Shown here: positions 52,171 to 62,583 of the stretch, piece by piece
How positions within the stretch are numbered: position 1 is the first letter of the stretch
Layout of the letters: every line of letters starts with the position of its first letter
DNA from: Oenococcus kitaharae DSM 17330
GTDB taxonomy: Bacteria; Bacillota; Bacilli; Lactobacillales; Lactobacillaceae
Reading direction: 5' to 3'
Assembly: GCF_000241055.1 (NCBI RefSeq)
Contig: NZ_CM001398.1
Location: forward strand, 1,652,624-1,716,623
Length of the DNA stretch: 64,000 bases
The notes under the pieces: model-generated
The model's database searches: none
What the model saw: only the letters and a program-made list of their open reading frames with translations
What the model was told of the DNA's origin: nothing
Made by a program: the position numbers and the translations under genes

Positions 52171-53390
52171 TTAAAACTAGTCTCCTTTTTGGCAAACTCA
52201 CTGGTAAAGTTATGATACTGCATACTCAAAGTCAAACCAATTCCGATCATATTAGCCATTAATGCCGACCCGCCTTGGCTGATAAAGGGCAGCGGAATAC
52301 CCGTTAATGGCACCAGTCCGATACTCATACCAATATTTTCAAATACATGGAAAAGCACCATTAAGACAACGCCAGAGACAACGTAGGCATAGAAAGAATT
52401 TTTCGTATCAAATACACGGCGTATCAGACTGTAAATGAGTAGAAAATAAAGCAGAATCACGACGAAACCGCCAACAAAGCCCAGCCCCTCACCAATCACA
52501 GAAAAAATCATATCTGACTCACGAACCGGCACATAGACAGAAATATTATTGACACCGTTACCAAAAATACGGCCGGAACCAATCGCCTTAATCGACTGAA
52601 ACAGCTGAAAGCCGCTTTGCGAGCTTGCAGCACCGCCAGGATTTAACCAATCGTCCACACGAGCAAATTGGTAGGCCTGAAATCCTAAATTAGTCAGAAT
52701 CGTCCGGCCAGCTGTCGTGGTCACGGCAAATATCGCTAGGGCACCAATCGTACTAACAGTCGCAGTAATAGGCACCAAGATACGGTTCAAGATACCGGAA
52801 ACCAAGAAAATACCACCAAAAATGGCAACAAATACTAGCGTGGAACCAAAATCATGCTGCAGCTGCATCAAAATGATAACCGGCAAGGTTAGAGCAATCA
52901 TCTTCACTATCAACAAAAAATCTGATGATACCGTATGGACCGCATAATTCTGGTTATGGGTATACACCATTCGCGACAGCATCAAAATCAAGGCTGGTTT
53001 CATCACCTCGGAAGGTTGGAAAGTTAAACTGCCAATTGCGAGCCAAGACTTTGCATTCGTTGATGCTGCTAAGGACCGGCTATAGGCAAAAAGTACAAAA
53101 ACCAATAATGCAATACCTAAAGCATAAGCTATCGGCGCAAAGCGAAAAAGCTGATCAGCATCCAAGTGCATCAGCAGGATGGCTATTCCCCAACCGAAAA
53201 GCCACCATAAACACTGGATCAGCATTGAATGAACGATAGAGACTGACGAGTCAGCCCTCAACGCTAAAAATAGCGCACCAAAACCCACTGCCATCAGTGC
53301 AAGTACAACAAAAATGATCCGCCAATCAATTTGCGAATCATCTTTACGACGAAAAGTCGCGGCTCTATTTTTCAAATTCGGATTTTGCAT
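52167..53390 (-). CDS. rodA: rod-shape-determining protein RodA, SEDS glycosyltransferase
   Basis: 407 residues with ten membrane segments. SEDS family peptidoglycan glycosyltransferase. SLTFQPSEVMKPALILMLSRMVY, LMQLQHDFGSTLVFVAIFGGIFLVSG (D in the conserved W/Q-DxG segment), QSIKAIGSGRIFGNGVNN, DMIFSVIGEGLGFVGGF and GIPLPFISQGGSALMANMIGIGLTLSM are characteristic of RodA/FtsW. In a group with mreB and DUF2969, RodA is the better call than FtsW. It starts eight bases after DUF2969. Confidence 0.93.
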   Translation of the reverse strand: MQNPNLKNRAATFRRKDDSQIDWRIIFVVLALMAVGFGALFLALRADSSVSIVHSMLIQCLWWLFGWGIAILLMHLDADQLFRFAPIAYALGIALLVFVLFAYSRSLAASTNAKSWLAIGSLTFQPSEVMKPALILMLSRMVYTHNQNYAVHTVSSDFLLIVKMIALTLPVIILMQLQHDFGSTLVFVAIFGGIFLVSGILNRILVPITATVSTIGALAIFAVTTTAGRTILTNLGFQAYQFARVDDWLNPGGAASSQSGFQLFQSIKAIGSGRIFGNGVNNISVYVPVRESDMIFSVIGEGLGFVGGFVVILLYFLLIYSLIRRVFDTKNSFYAYVVSGVVLMVLFHVFENIGMSIGLVPLTGIPLPFISQGGSALMANMIGIGLTLSMQYHNFTSEFAKKETSFK

Positions 53391-53397
53391 TTTTAAA

Positions 53398-53622
53398 TTA
53401 AGCTTGACGCAAATTAAAGTTAGAAATGACAGCCATCACTGCCTGATCTTGTTTTTTGAAATCTCCCAAAAAATTATCCCAAACATTCTTCGCCAAATAC
53501 AGGCCATCTTTTTGAGTCACATCACCAATGGTCTCACCGGCAATTTGAACGTGTAAGGTAGTACCTTCTTCAACTAATTCCACCTGATAATTTTTCTCTC
53601 GATTAGACATTTGATCAATCAC
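53398..53622 (-). CDS. DUF2969 domain-containing protein
   Basis: 74 residues from the GTG at 53622; an internal ATG at 53610 would give 70. It reads NYQVELVEEGTTLHVQIAGETIGDVTQKDGLYLAKNVWDNFLGDFKKQDQAVMAVISNFNLRQA. DUF2969 lies between mreB/mbl and rodA in many lactic acid bacteria, as here. Role unknown but linked to elongation by context. The GTG overlaps the mbl stop. Confidence 0.87.
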   Translation of the reverse strand: MIDQMSNREKNYQVELVEEGTTLHVQIAGETIGDVTQKDGLYLAKNVWDNFLGDFKKQDQAVMAVISNFNLRQA

Positions 53623-54743
53623 TTTTCTATTTTATTAATATGAATATTATTAGACTCGATCTGTGTCTCCTTATCGAGCTTTTTCTTGTAGGCTGGATTA
53701 CCAATCCCTAAAATTTGATGTGCATTGTGCCGCTCGCGTTTTGCATATTCCAGCAGGGTGCCAGCTCCTTTTGCAACATTGTCCAAAGGCGCATCCGAAA
53801 TATTAACCGGAACGTGTAATTCCTGCTGAAGCAGCGTGTCAATACCGCCGCCTTTGACTTTAGAGCCCAATAAAGCACCACCACCAGTCAGCATAATGCC
53901 GCGATCGATAATATCTCCTGCTAGCCCCGGCTGAATCTGTCCCAAAATTTCCTTGGCTGAACGAACAATCGTCGTTAAAGTAGCATGCATCGCTTCTTCA
54001 ATGTCGTTTGAATCAATGGTAACTTGTTTAGGCAAGCCCTTCACAGAATTAGCATCATTAAGATCCTGTCCACGAATAGTCATCTCAATCGGATTGGTAA
54101 CTTGTAAGGCAGATCCGACATCCTGCTTAATACGTTCGGCCATAGGTGTTCCGATCAAAATACCAAACTGTTGACGCAAATAACGAATAATATCCTGCGT
54201 TAATTGATCACCGGCCATACGTAAAGACTGGCTAGCTACGATGTCCCCGCCTGATAAGACGGCAATATCCGAGGTACCGCCGCCAATATCAATCACCATG
54301 CTTCCAACAAAGTCAAAAATATCAAGTCCAGCACCAACAGCAGCAACTTTCGGCTCATACTCAAGGTAGACGTTTGCACCACCAGCAGATTGAGCAGCCT
54401 GAATAATCGCTTTACGTTCAATCTCGGTAATATTTGTCGGCGCACAAATCATAATGTTCGGTCGACTCATCCAACCCTTGACACGTAATTGGTTGACAAA
54501 AGTCGTCAGCATTGCCTCAGTCGCATCAAAATCCGAGATCACACCATCTTTTAATGGACGAACAACACGAATATCCTGATTGCCTCGATCAATCCATTTA
54601 TAAGCATCCGAGCCGATTGCTAAAACCTGATCAGTCTTTGCATCGATTGCGACGACTGATGGCTCATTTAGCGCAATCCCCTGACCTTCAACGTAGATCA
54701 AGACATTCGCTGTTCCTAAATCAATACCAATATCTTTTGCCAT
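53619..54743 (-). CDS. mreB: rod-shape-determining protein MreB/Mbl
   Basis: 374 residues. Actin-like ATPase: KDIGIDLGTANVLIYVEGQGIALNEPSVVAID, RPLKDGVISDFDATEAML, GSMVIDIGGGTSDIAVLSGGDIV and GIMLTGGGALL. These are the MreB phosphate-binding and adenosine motifs. It guides lateral wall synthesis. The C-terminal end (about residues 340-374) is longer than usual and lysine-rich. The downstream genes DUF2969 and rodA complete the module. Confidence 0.94.
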   Translation of the reverse strand: MAKDIGIDLGTANVLIYVEGQGIALNEPSVVAIDAKTDQVLAIGSDAYKWIDRGNQDIRVVRPLKDGVISDFDATEAMLTTFVNQLRVKGWMSRPNIMICAPTNITEIERKAIIQAAQSAGGANVYLEYEPKVAAVGAGLDIFDFVGSMVIDIGGGTSDIAVLSGGDIVASQSLRMAGDQLTQDIIRYLRQQFGILIGTPMAERIKQDVGSALQVTNPIEMTIRGQDLNDANSVKGLPKQVTIDSNDIEEAMHATLTTIVRSAKEILGQIQPGLAGDIIDRGIMLTGGGALLGSKVKGGGIDTLLQQELHVPVNISDAPLDNVAKGAGTLLEYAKRERHNAHQILGIGNPAYKKKLDKETQIESNNIHINKIEK

Positions 54744-54779
54744 AAAACCTCGCAGTCAATTATAACACGGCAATTTTTC

Positions 54780-55001
54780 CTACCGTTGAAAACTTTGGCT
54801 AAAACTAATTATCAAATTCCCCATTGTTAAGAAAAAATTAGCAACAAAATATCCAATAACAATTGCCAAAAAAGCCCTCAAAATAAGTATTTGCCGTCTA
54901 GCACTATGCAATACAATTTTCTCGAATTCAACATTTTGCAGGCTCCAAAACGAAATGTAGACACAAACCAGGGTAAACATAAATTGAAATAAACTCTGCA
55001 T
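54780..55001 (-). CDS. DUF1146 family membrane protein (YwzB-like)
   Basis: From the ATG at 55001 73 residues with two membrane segments (about 4-18 and 39-60) and a positively charged loop containing LHSARRQILILRAFLAI. This is the DUF1146/YwzB layout, whose gene is usually just after the ATP synthase operon in Firmicutes, as here. Its function is unknown. It has no ribosome binding site that I see; it follows the atp terminator. Confidence 0.75.
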   Translation of the reverse strand: MQSLFQFMFTLVCVYISFWSLQNVEFEKIVLHSARRQILILRAFLAIVIGYFVANFFLTMGNLIISFSQSFQR

Positions 55002-55017
55002 GCTTTTGATTGTATAC

Positions 55018-55043
55018 AAAAAAGACACATAAACTGTGTCTTT
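55018..55043 (-). terminator. intrinsic terminator after the atp operon
   Basis: Minus strand AAAGACACA, GTTT, TGTGTCTTT then TTTG. It lies 11 bases after atpC. Confidence 0.87.
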
Positions 55044-55053
55044 TAAGAAATTA

Positions 55054-55482
55054 TTATCGAACTTTAGAAGCATTGATACGATTAATTGCTCTGGCCAGTG
55101 CAACACGCGCACGCGCACTTTCATCCGTTGTTTGTGCATTCCTGGCACGAATTTTAGCTCGTTCCTCGGCCGCCTGAGCTCGACTGACATCAATATCTTT
55201 TGCATTTTCCGCTGAATCCGCCACAACGGTCAACGTATTATTAGAAAATTCAGCAAAACCACCGTTAACCGTATACAGATCCTCATCTTTCCCACGATGA
55301 ATGCGCATCTGCGAAATCTTCAGCGCGACGACAATTGGAATATGGTTTGCCATGATCCCAATCTCGCCCTCAAGCGTATCAAGCACCGCCAAACTCACAT
55401 CGGATTGATTATAGACCGTCCCATCAGGGGTTACGATACTCGCCGTCAGCTGATTTTCATTTGTCGAAAGATTCTCTGCCAT
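55054..55482 (-). CDS. atpC: ATP synthase epsilon subunit
   Basis: 142 residues. LTASIVTPDGTVYNQSDVSLAVLDTLEGEIGIMANHIPIVVALKI is the N-terminal beta-barrel, and the C-terminal helices contain AQAAEERAKIRA and ESARARVALARAINRINASKV. It is part of the central stalk and regulates ATPase activity. It starts three bases after atpD. Confidence 0.95.
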   Translation of the reverse strand: MAENLSTNENQLTASIVTPDGTVYNQSDVSLAVLDTLEGEIGIMANHIPIVVALKISQMRIHRGKDEDLYTVNGGFAEFSNNTLTVVADSAENAKDIDVSRAQAAEERAKIRARNAQTTDESARARVALARAINRINASKVR

Positions 55483-55485
55483 AGT

Positions 55486-57018
<1,533 letters not shown>

Positions 57019-57036
57019 CTATTTCTCCTTTCTGTT

Positions 57037-57948
57037 CTATTGTAGAGCAGCCATACCACCAGTGATCTCGGTAATCTCAGTGGTAATCGCTGCTTGTCGT
57101 GCTCGATTATATTTCAATCCAAGGGTAGAAATCAAATCTTTTGCATTATCTGTTGCTGTTTGCATTGCATTAGCCGAAGCGGCATGCTCAGCTGTTTTAG
57201 AGTCAAGCACGGCACCGTACAGTAATGATTGTGCAAATTGAGGCAGTACCGCTTTCAGTAGAGTCTCAGGTGCTGGTTCAAAATCATAATCCCTGGCTCT
57301 ACTTTTATACTTATCCGCCGATAAGTTGCCTTCAGAGTCCCGTTTAAAATTTTCCGCTCTGATTGGCAGCACGAATTGGTCCACAACTTGATTCCGAAGG
57401 CGGTTTATAAAGTGATTATACACAATCTCGAGCGCATCAAACTTATGAGCTGAATATTGTTTTGTAATCTCTTTTACTAAGGGTGAGACTTCCCAGAACT
57501 TTGGAACATCGGTAATATCACGGTCCTCAAAGGCAATGGTAAAACCTTTTTTGGCATAATAATCAGATCCCTTGCCACCGACAGCGAAAACGACCGTATT
57601 TTTTGTAGTCAATTTCTGATCAGCCATAATTTGGTCAGCCTGTTTTAAGACCTGGTTATTATAGCCGCCAACTAATCCACGATCCGACGTGATGACCAAT
57701 AGAGCTGTATTTTTAACAGGTCTTTGCGTGATAAACGGAATCGTACCTTCGGCCTGAGAATCCAGCAAATGAGTTGCAGCCAAATGCGCAACAATTGCCT
57801 CAACGTGGTTTGCATAATCAAGATAACCAGAAGTATGCTTTTGGATTTGGCTCAGTTTACTCGAACTGACCATTTGCATCGCACTCGTAATTTGACTGGT
57901 TTTCTTTGTCGAGTCAATACGTCTGCGGATATCTTGAAGGCCAGCCAT
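57037..57948 (-). CDS. atpG: ATP synthase gamma subunit
   Basis: 303 residues. N-terminus LQDIRRRIDSTKKTSQITSAMQMVSSSKL and C-terminus HAASANAMQTATDNAKDLISTLGLKYNRARQAAITTEITEITGGMAAL are the two long helices of the rotating shaft. It lies between atpA and atpD. Confidence 0.95.
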   Translation of the reverse strand: MAGLQDIRRRIDSTKKTSQITSAMQMVSSSKLSQIQKHTSGYLDYANHVEAIVAHLAATHLLDSQAEGTIPFITQRPVKNTALLVITSDRGLVGGYNNQVLKQADQIMADQKLTTKNTVVFAVGGKGSDYYAKKGFTIAFEDRDITDVPKFWEVSPLVKEITKQYSAHKFDALEIVYNHFINRLRNQVVDQFVLPIRAENFKRDSEGNLSADKYKSRARDYDFEPAPETLLKAVLPQFAQSLLYGAVLDSKTAEHAASANAMQTATDNAKDLISTLGLKYNRARQAAITTEITEITGGMAALQ

Positions 57949-59510
57949 TATTCAGCAGCTCCTTGTTTTTCAGCAGGCGCATTGTAGTCGCTTGGCTCAA
58001 CAGATTTAGCAAAATGCTTCTTGAAATCTTCGATTGCAGCATTAATATCCTTTTCAGCTGGCAAATTACCAGTCTTTTTAATGGCATCGAATAATTTAGA
58101 ATAAGTCTTGTTATTGCCAACGAATTCGACAAATTCTTTTTGGAATCTTTGAATGTCGGTAACATCAATATCATCCAAATATCCATGAGTCAGGGCATAT
58201 AATACCAAAACCTGTTGCTCAACCGGCATCGGCTGATGCAGAGGCTGATTCAATACTTCAACTGTGCGTCGCCCACGAGCAAGCTTGGCCTGTGTCGGCG
58301 CATCAAGATCAGAACCGAACTGCGCAAAGGCCTCTAGTTCATGATATGATGCCAAATCCAAACGCAAAGTACCAGAAACTTTTTTCATCGCCTTAATCTG
58401 AGCATCCCCGCCAACACGAGACACCGAAGTCCCGGCATCAATCGCTGGACGATTACCTGCATAAAACTGATCTGCGTCCAAAAAGATCTGGCCATCAGTA
58501 ATTGAAATAACATTCGTCGGGATATAAGCTGAAACATCTCCAGCTTGTGTTTCAATAATCGGTAAAGCAGTCATTGATCCGCCGCCTAATTCATCACTCA
58601 ATTTGGCTGCACGTTCCAATAGGCGGCTATGAAGATAGAACACATCTCCAGGATAAGCTTCACGTCCTGGCGGCCTTCTCAATATCAGAGAAAGCTCACG
58701 ATAAGCCGTCGCCTGCTTGGACAAGTCATCATACACAATCAAGACATTCTTGCCGTTATACATGAAGTATTCGCCAATAGCTGCGCCAACATAAGGTGCT
58801 AAATAAAGCATAGGCGCAGGTTCCGAAGGACCAGCTGAGACAACAATTGTATAATCCAACGCGCCCATGGCACGTAATGTTTCAACCTGAGTTCGAACAG
58901 TGGAGTCTTTTTGTCCAATCGCGACATAGACAACAATCATGTCCTGTCCTTTTTGATTCAAGATCGTATCAATAGCTAGTGATGTCTTACCGGTCTTACG
59001 GTCTCCGATAATCAATTCTCGTTGTCCACGACCAATCGGTACCAAGGCATCGATAACTTTAATACCAGTTTGGAGAGGTTCAGAAACGGACTTTCTTTGC
59101 ATAACTCCTGGTGCTTTAAACTCAACCGGGCGTGTATGCGTTGTCTTAATTGCACCATTACCGTCAATTGATTCTCCCAAGGAATTAACAACTCGGCCAA
59201 TCAGCTCATCGCCAACAGGCACTTCCATGACTCTGCCGGTACGCTTAACCGTATCGCCTTGACTAATACCATCAAAATCTCCGAGCACAATAATACCAAC
59301 TTCGGATTCTTCAAGGTTTTGAGCCATACCATAGACACCATTTTCAAATTGAACCAACTCGCCTGACATTGCGTTAGCTAAACCACTAGCACGCGCAACA
59401 CCATCACCGACATAGGTGACGGTTCCGACTTCATCAATTTTTAAAGTAGCATCGTATTTTTCCAACTGCTGCTTAATTAAAGAACTAATTTGATCTGATT
59501 TAATTGCCAT
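57948..59510 (-). CDS. atpA: ATP synthase alpha subunit
   Basis: 520 residues. Regulatory and structural subunit with Walker A-like [56 protein letters not shown] and the DELSD-region. A C-terminal tail of about 15 residues ([16 protein letters not shown]) is longer than typical. It overlaps atpG by one base and atpH follows directly. Confidence 0.96.
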   Translation of the reverse strand: MAIKSDQISSLIKQQLEKYDATLKIDEVGTVTYVGDGVARASGLANAMSGELVQFENGVYGMAQNLEESEVGIIVLGDFDGISQGDTVKRTGRVMEVPVGDELIGRVVNSLGESIDGNGAIKTTHTRPVEFKAPGVMQRKSVSEPLQTGIKVIDALVPIGRGQRELIIGDRKTGKTSLAIDTILNQKGQDMIVVYVAIGQKDSTVRTQVETLRAMGALDYTIVVSAGPSEPAPMLYLAPYVGAAIGEYFMYNGKNVLIVYDDLSKQATAYRELSLILRRPPGREAYPGDVFYLHSRLLERAAKLSDELGGGSMTALPIIETQAGDVSAYIPTNVISITDGQIFLDADQFYAGNRPAIDAGTSVSRVGGDAQIKAMKKVSGTLRLDLASYHELEAFAQFGSDLDAPTQAKLARGRRTVEVLNQPLHQPMPVEQQVLVLYALTHGYLDDIDVTDIQRFQKEFVEFVGNNKTYSKLFDAIKKTGNLPAEKDINAAIEDFKKHFAKSVEPSDYNAPAEKQGAAE

Positions 59511-60065
59511 TTATTGCTCCTTTCCAGCAGCTGCTTTAATTTGATTATTTAACTGCGTTAACTTATTTTTTATTGATCCATCAATTGTTTTTGATCCAGC
59601 TGTTAGGATAACGCCACCAATAATGGCAGGATCGATGATATTCTTAATTTCGACGTGTTCGTAATTAAACTTAGTTTGTGCGATCCTGCTCAGTTTGTCG
59701 ACCTGAGACTTCGTCAGCGCGACGGCTGTCGTAGCCAAGACCAAAGATTGATTTTCAGAAACATTGACCAGCTTTTCTAGCTGGTTAACAATTTCCTCTA
59801 ACAATGAGAAATGGCGATTATCAGCTAACGTTTCTAATAAATTTTGAGTGACATGGGAAGTACCCTTGCTAAGAGTTTTAATAAAGACTTCCTGCTGGGC
59901 ATTCGGCACCGAAACATCATCCAAAGTTGGCGCTAATTTCTTATTCTGTTCAAAAACCAATTCAATTGTCTGTAATTCAGAAAGAACCTTTGCTGTCTGA
60001 TCTTTGGAAACCTCGTACAAAGCTTGTGCATAATTGCTGACAATCCTGTTTTCGTTGAAAGCCAT
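59511..60065 (-). CDS. atpH: ATP synthase delta subunit
   Basis: 184 residues. NRIVSNYAQALYEVSKDQ at the N-terminus and IKNIIDPAIIGGVILTAGSKTIDGSIKNKLTQLNNQIK at the C-terminus are the OSCP/delta signatures. It links F1 to the peripheral stalk. It overlaps atpF by one base. Confidence 0.95.
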   Translation of the reverse strand: MAFNENRIVSNYAQALYEVSKDQTAKVLSELQTIELVFEQNKKLAPTLDDVSVPNAQQEVFIKTLSKGTSHVTQNLLETLADNRHFSLLEEIVNQLEKLVNVSENQSLVLATTAVALTKSQVDKLSRIAQTKFNYEHVEIKNIIDPAIIGGVILTAGSKTIDGSIKNKLTQLNNQIKAAAGKEQ

Positions 60066-60595
60066 TAGACCTTCTCCTTGACCGATGTCGGATTATCTTG
60101 CTTCTCCAAATCTGAAATAAAATCATCGATGAGCGCTTTATGATCCTTGGCTGAAATTTCTTTACCAATAATCTTAGAAGCAATTGAAACAGACAAATCA
60201 GCAATCTGATCCTTAGCCGACTCTAGAGCGGCTGTTTTAATCTGCCGTGCATCAACTTGAGCTTGTCGATTAATCGAATCAGCATGAGCCTGAGCCAGAT
60301 CAGCAACTTTCTTGCCTTGCGTTTCAGCAGATTTGCGAGTGCTTTCCATCAATTCGGTTGCCTGTGCTTGGCTTTCCTTTAAATTTTGGTCTGCAATCTT
60401 TTGAAGTTTCTCCGCTTCACTTCTAGACTTGGCAGCGGAATCCAAATCATCACTGATCCGGTTGGCTCTTTCGTCCATAATCTTTGTAACCGGCCCCCAG
60501 GCCAGCTTCTTCAAACCATACATGAGCAAGATGAATGTGAGCAACACATAAACTGCTGAACCACCTGGTATTTGAATTGCAATCGTTGTGAGCAT
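60065..60595 (-). CDS. atpF: ATP synthase b subunit
   Basis: From the ATG at 60595 (AAAGGATGGGTAGT upstream) 176 residues. One N-terminal membrane segment (about 10-27) and a long charged coiled coil: MDERANRISDDLDSAAKSRSEAEKLQKIADQNLKESQAQATEL. It forms the peripheral stalk. A slightly longer frame to 60604 would start before the ribosome binding site. Confidence 0.94.
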   Translation of the reverse strand: MLTTIAIQIPGGSAVYVLLTFILLMYGLKKLAWGPVTKIMDERANRISDDLDSAAKSRSEAEKLQKIADQNLKESQAQATELMESTRKSAETQGKKVADLAQAHADSINRQAQVDARQIKTAALESAKDQIADLSVSIASKIIGKEISAKDHKALIDDFISDLEKQDNPTSVKEKV

Positions 60596-60618
60596 ACTAC
60601 CCATCCTTTCTTACTTTT

Positions 60619-60831
60619 TTATGCATTGATCAATAGGAATGACATCGCAATAACGATGATTGGCATGGCTTCAACCAAAGCCATTGAAATAAACATGTTC
60701 GTACGTAAAGTACCTTCTAGTTCAGGCTGGCGTGCGATAGATTCAATCAGTTTAGCCATTAATAGGCCATTTCCAATACCACCACCAATGGCTGATCCCA
60801 ATAATGCAATACCTGCAGCAATATAATTCAT
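60619..60831 (-). CDS. atpE: ATP synthase c subunit
   Basis: 70 residues forming the two-helix hairpin. The Gly-rich first helix is GIALLGSAIGGGIGNGLLMAKL, the loop contains ARQPE, and the proton-binding Glu is in MALVEAMPIIVIAMSF (about residue 54). This Glu-type ring is proton-specific in lactic acid bacteria. Confidence 0.96.
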   Translation of the reverse strand: MNYIAAGIALLGSAIGGGIGNGLLMAKLIESIARQPELEGTLRTNMFISMALVEAMPIIVIAMSFLLINA

Positions 60832-60861
60832 TAATTTTCTCCTCTTTCTTAAATTAAACTA

Positions 60862-61587
60862 TCATTCTTTTGTAATCATCTGCGAGATATAAACACTTGT
60901 CAAAGTCGCGAAAACAAAGGCCTGAATTGCACCAATCAAAAGACTGAATGCTTGCCAAACCAACTCGAGTGGAATGGACAAAATGAAGCTAACTGGCGAA
61001 TTAAAAGTATTATTTGGTAAGGCGAAGCCTGCAATTAAATTAAGCAGAATTTCCCCAGCAAATATATTACCGTAAATTCGTAAACCTAACGTCAACAAGT
61101 TTGTAATCTGATCAATAATTTTAACCGGAAACAAAGCCGCGGTCGGTGCCAAGAAAGTATTTTTTAAATATCCGACAAAACCGAACTTCATAACTCCGGC
61201 AAAATGAGCGACCATCAAACTCATTAAAGCCAACGTCAACGTGATCAAAGGAATCGAAGTCGGGCTCCTGACCTGCATCGAATCATTGCCAAATTCAAGA
61301 AATAGGCCTAATTGATTTGATACAAATACAAAGAGAAACAGTGCAAAAATGTAGAGCCTATATGTTGATCCGCTTCGATCCGGTAGTTGATTCTTAACGA
61401 TGCCGTTAGTGAAATCAATAATCCATTCCAGTAAATTTTGCCGTTTACCAGGCCGAATACTCAACCTTCTAGAAAGAAAAATTCCAAGTGCCAGAACTAT
61501 GACAAAAGCCGTCGAAGTTGAAATAATCGTCGTCCAATCAAATGTCAAGCCTAGGAATTGGAAGGTCTTCAGTGTACCACTGGGCAT
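60862..61587 (-). CDS. atpB: ATP synthase a subunit
   Basis: 241 residues with about five or six membrane segments. The half-channel Arg is in LLTLGLRIYGNIFAGEILLNLI (about residue 175). The start has GAGGTGATGGGGT upstream. First gene of the operon, in the order atpB-E-F-H-A-G-D-C. Confidence 0.94.
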   Translation of the reverse strand: MPSGTLKTFQFLGLTFDWTTIISTSTAFVIVLALGIFLSRRLSIRPGKRQNLLEWIIDFTNGIVKNQLPDRSGSTYRLYIFALFLFVFVSNQLGLFLEFGNDSMQVRSPTSIPLITLTLALMSLMVAHFAGVMKFGFVGYLKNTFLAPTAALFPVKIIDQITNLLTLGLRIYGNIFAGEILLNLIAGFALPNNTFNSPVSFILSIPLELVWQAFSLLIGAIQAFVFATLTSVYISQMITKE

Positions 61588-61716
61588 ACCCCATCACCTC
61601 TTTTCCATAAACCACATTGTAACGCTTTTGTTTTTAAAAACGATCAAAATTGATATATGTAAACGCTTAACGCCAAAATTGTTATGTTTTTCTCTTTATG
61701 TTACTCTTTGATCGAA

Positions 61717-62583
61717 ATGCAAAAAAAAATCCTAAAATCTGACATATTAAAAGAAGTTATCAAAGAACGTCCATCACATTCTAACAAGACTAATTACGGC
61801 CGTATTCTGTTGATTTGTGGGAGTAAACCATTCGGTGGTGCTGCGATTATGGCAACTAAATCAGTGGTAAATACCGGCGCTGGTTTAGTTACTCTTGCTT
61901 CTGACCCGATTAACCGCACCGCAATGCTATCCACTATTCCTGAAGCTATGTTTGCTGATTATTATGATCGGAAAAATTTGTCGAACATGACCAAAAAAGC
62001 CGACGTCATTTTGATCGGCTCAGGCTTGGAAGATTCAGATTTTTCAGAGGAACTCATACAAGAAACCTTCAGTATTTTAACAGCGAATCAATTTTTAGTC
62101 ATCGATGGCACAGCACTATCAATGATCGGTAAACGGCATCTTCGTATACCACAGAAGCCGACAAGTGTTCTGACGCCGCACCAAGGAGAATGGGAACGTA
62201 TGACAGGGCTAAAGGTGTCAGAGCAGACCGCTGATGCCAATTTTTTGGAGATGCAAAAAATTGGAGCAGACTACCTAATTTTAAAAAGCAATGCAAGTGA
62301 GATCTACGCCCAAAAAAATCCTGACCAATATAATCAGCTCACGATTGGTGGTCCCTTTCAAGCTGTCGGAGGAATGGGAGACACGCTAGCCGGTATCGTT
62401 GCCGGATTTCTTGGGCAGTTTCGACACGACCCCTTTTTGACCATTCAAGCGGCTGCTTATTTACATAGTTGGATTGCAAAACAATTAAGCAAACAAAACT
62501 ATATTGCCTTGCCCACACGCATTTCCGATCAGATCCCGTCAGCTATGAGACAAATCACGCTTGCCAGCGAGCAAAATAATTGA
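61717..62583 (+). CDS. nnrD: ADP-dependent NAD(P)H-hydrate dehydratase
   Basis: Repairs NAD(P)H hydrates. From the ATG at 61717 288 residues of the YjeF C-terminal (CARKD) type. YGRILLICGSKPFGGAAIMATKSVVNTGAGLVTLASD and VLTPHQGEWERMTG, and the ADP-binding GGPFQAVGGMGDTLAGIVAGFLGQF are diagnostic. The partner epimerase NnrE is separate at 3485-4141. A longer frame to 61684 exists, without a good ribosome binding site in either case. It overlaps dsdA tail to tail by 29 bases. Confidence 0.9.
   Translation: MQKKILKSDILKEVIKERPSHSNKTNYGRILLICGSKPFGGAAIMATKSVVNTGAGLVTLASDPINRTAMLSTIPEAMFADYYDRKNLSNMTKKADVILIGSGLEDSDFSEELIQETFSILTANQFLVIDGTALSMIGKRHLRIPQKPTSVLTPHQGEWERMTGLKVSEQTADANFLEMQKIGADYLILKSNASEIYAQKNPDQYNQLTIGGPFQAVGGMGDTLAGIVAGFLGQFRHDPFLTIQAAAYLHSWIAKQLSKQNYIALPTRISDQIPSAMRQITLASEQNN

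Noticed and set aside
55004..55226. Longer reading of the DUF1146 gene into atpC
   Set aside because: It overlaps atpC and the terminator; only the last 73 residues match DUF1146.
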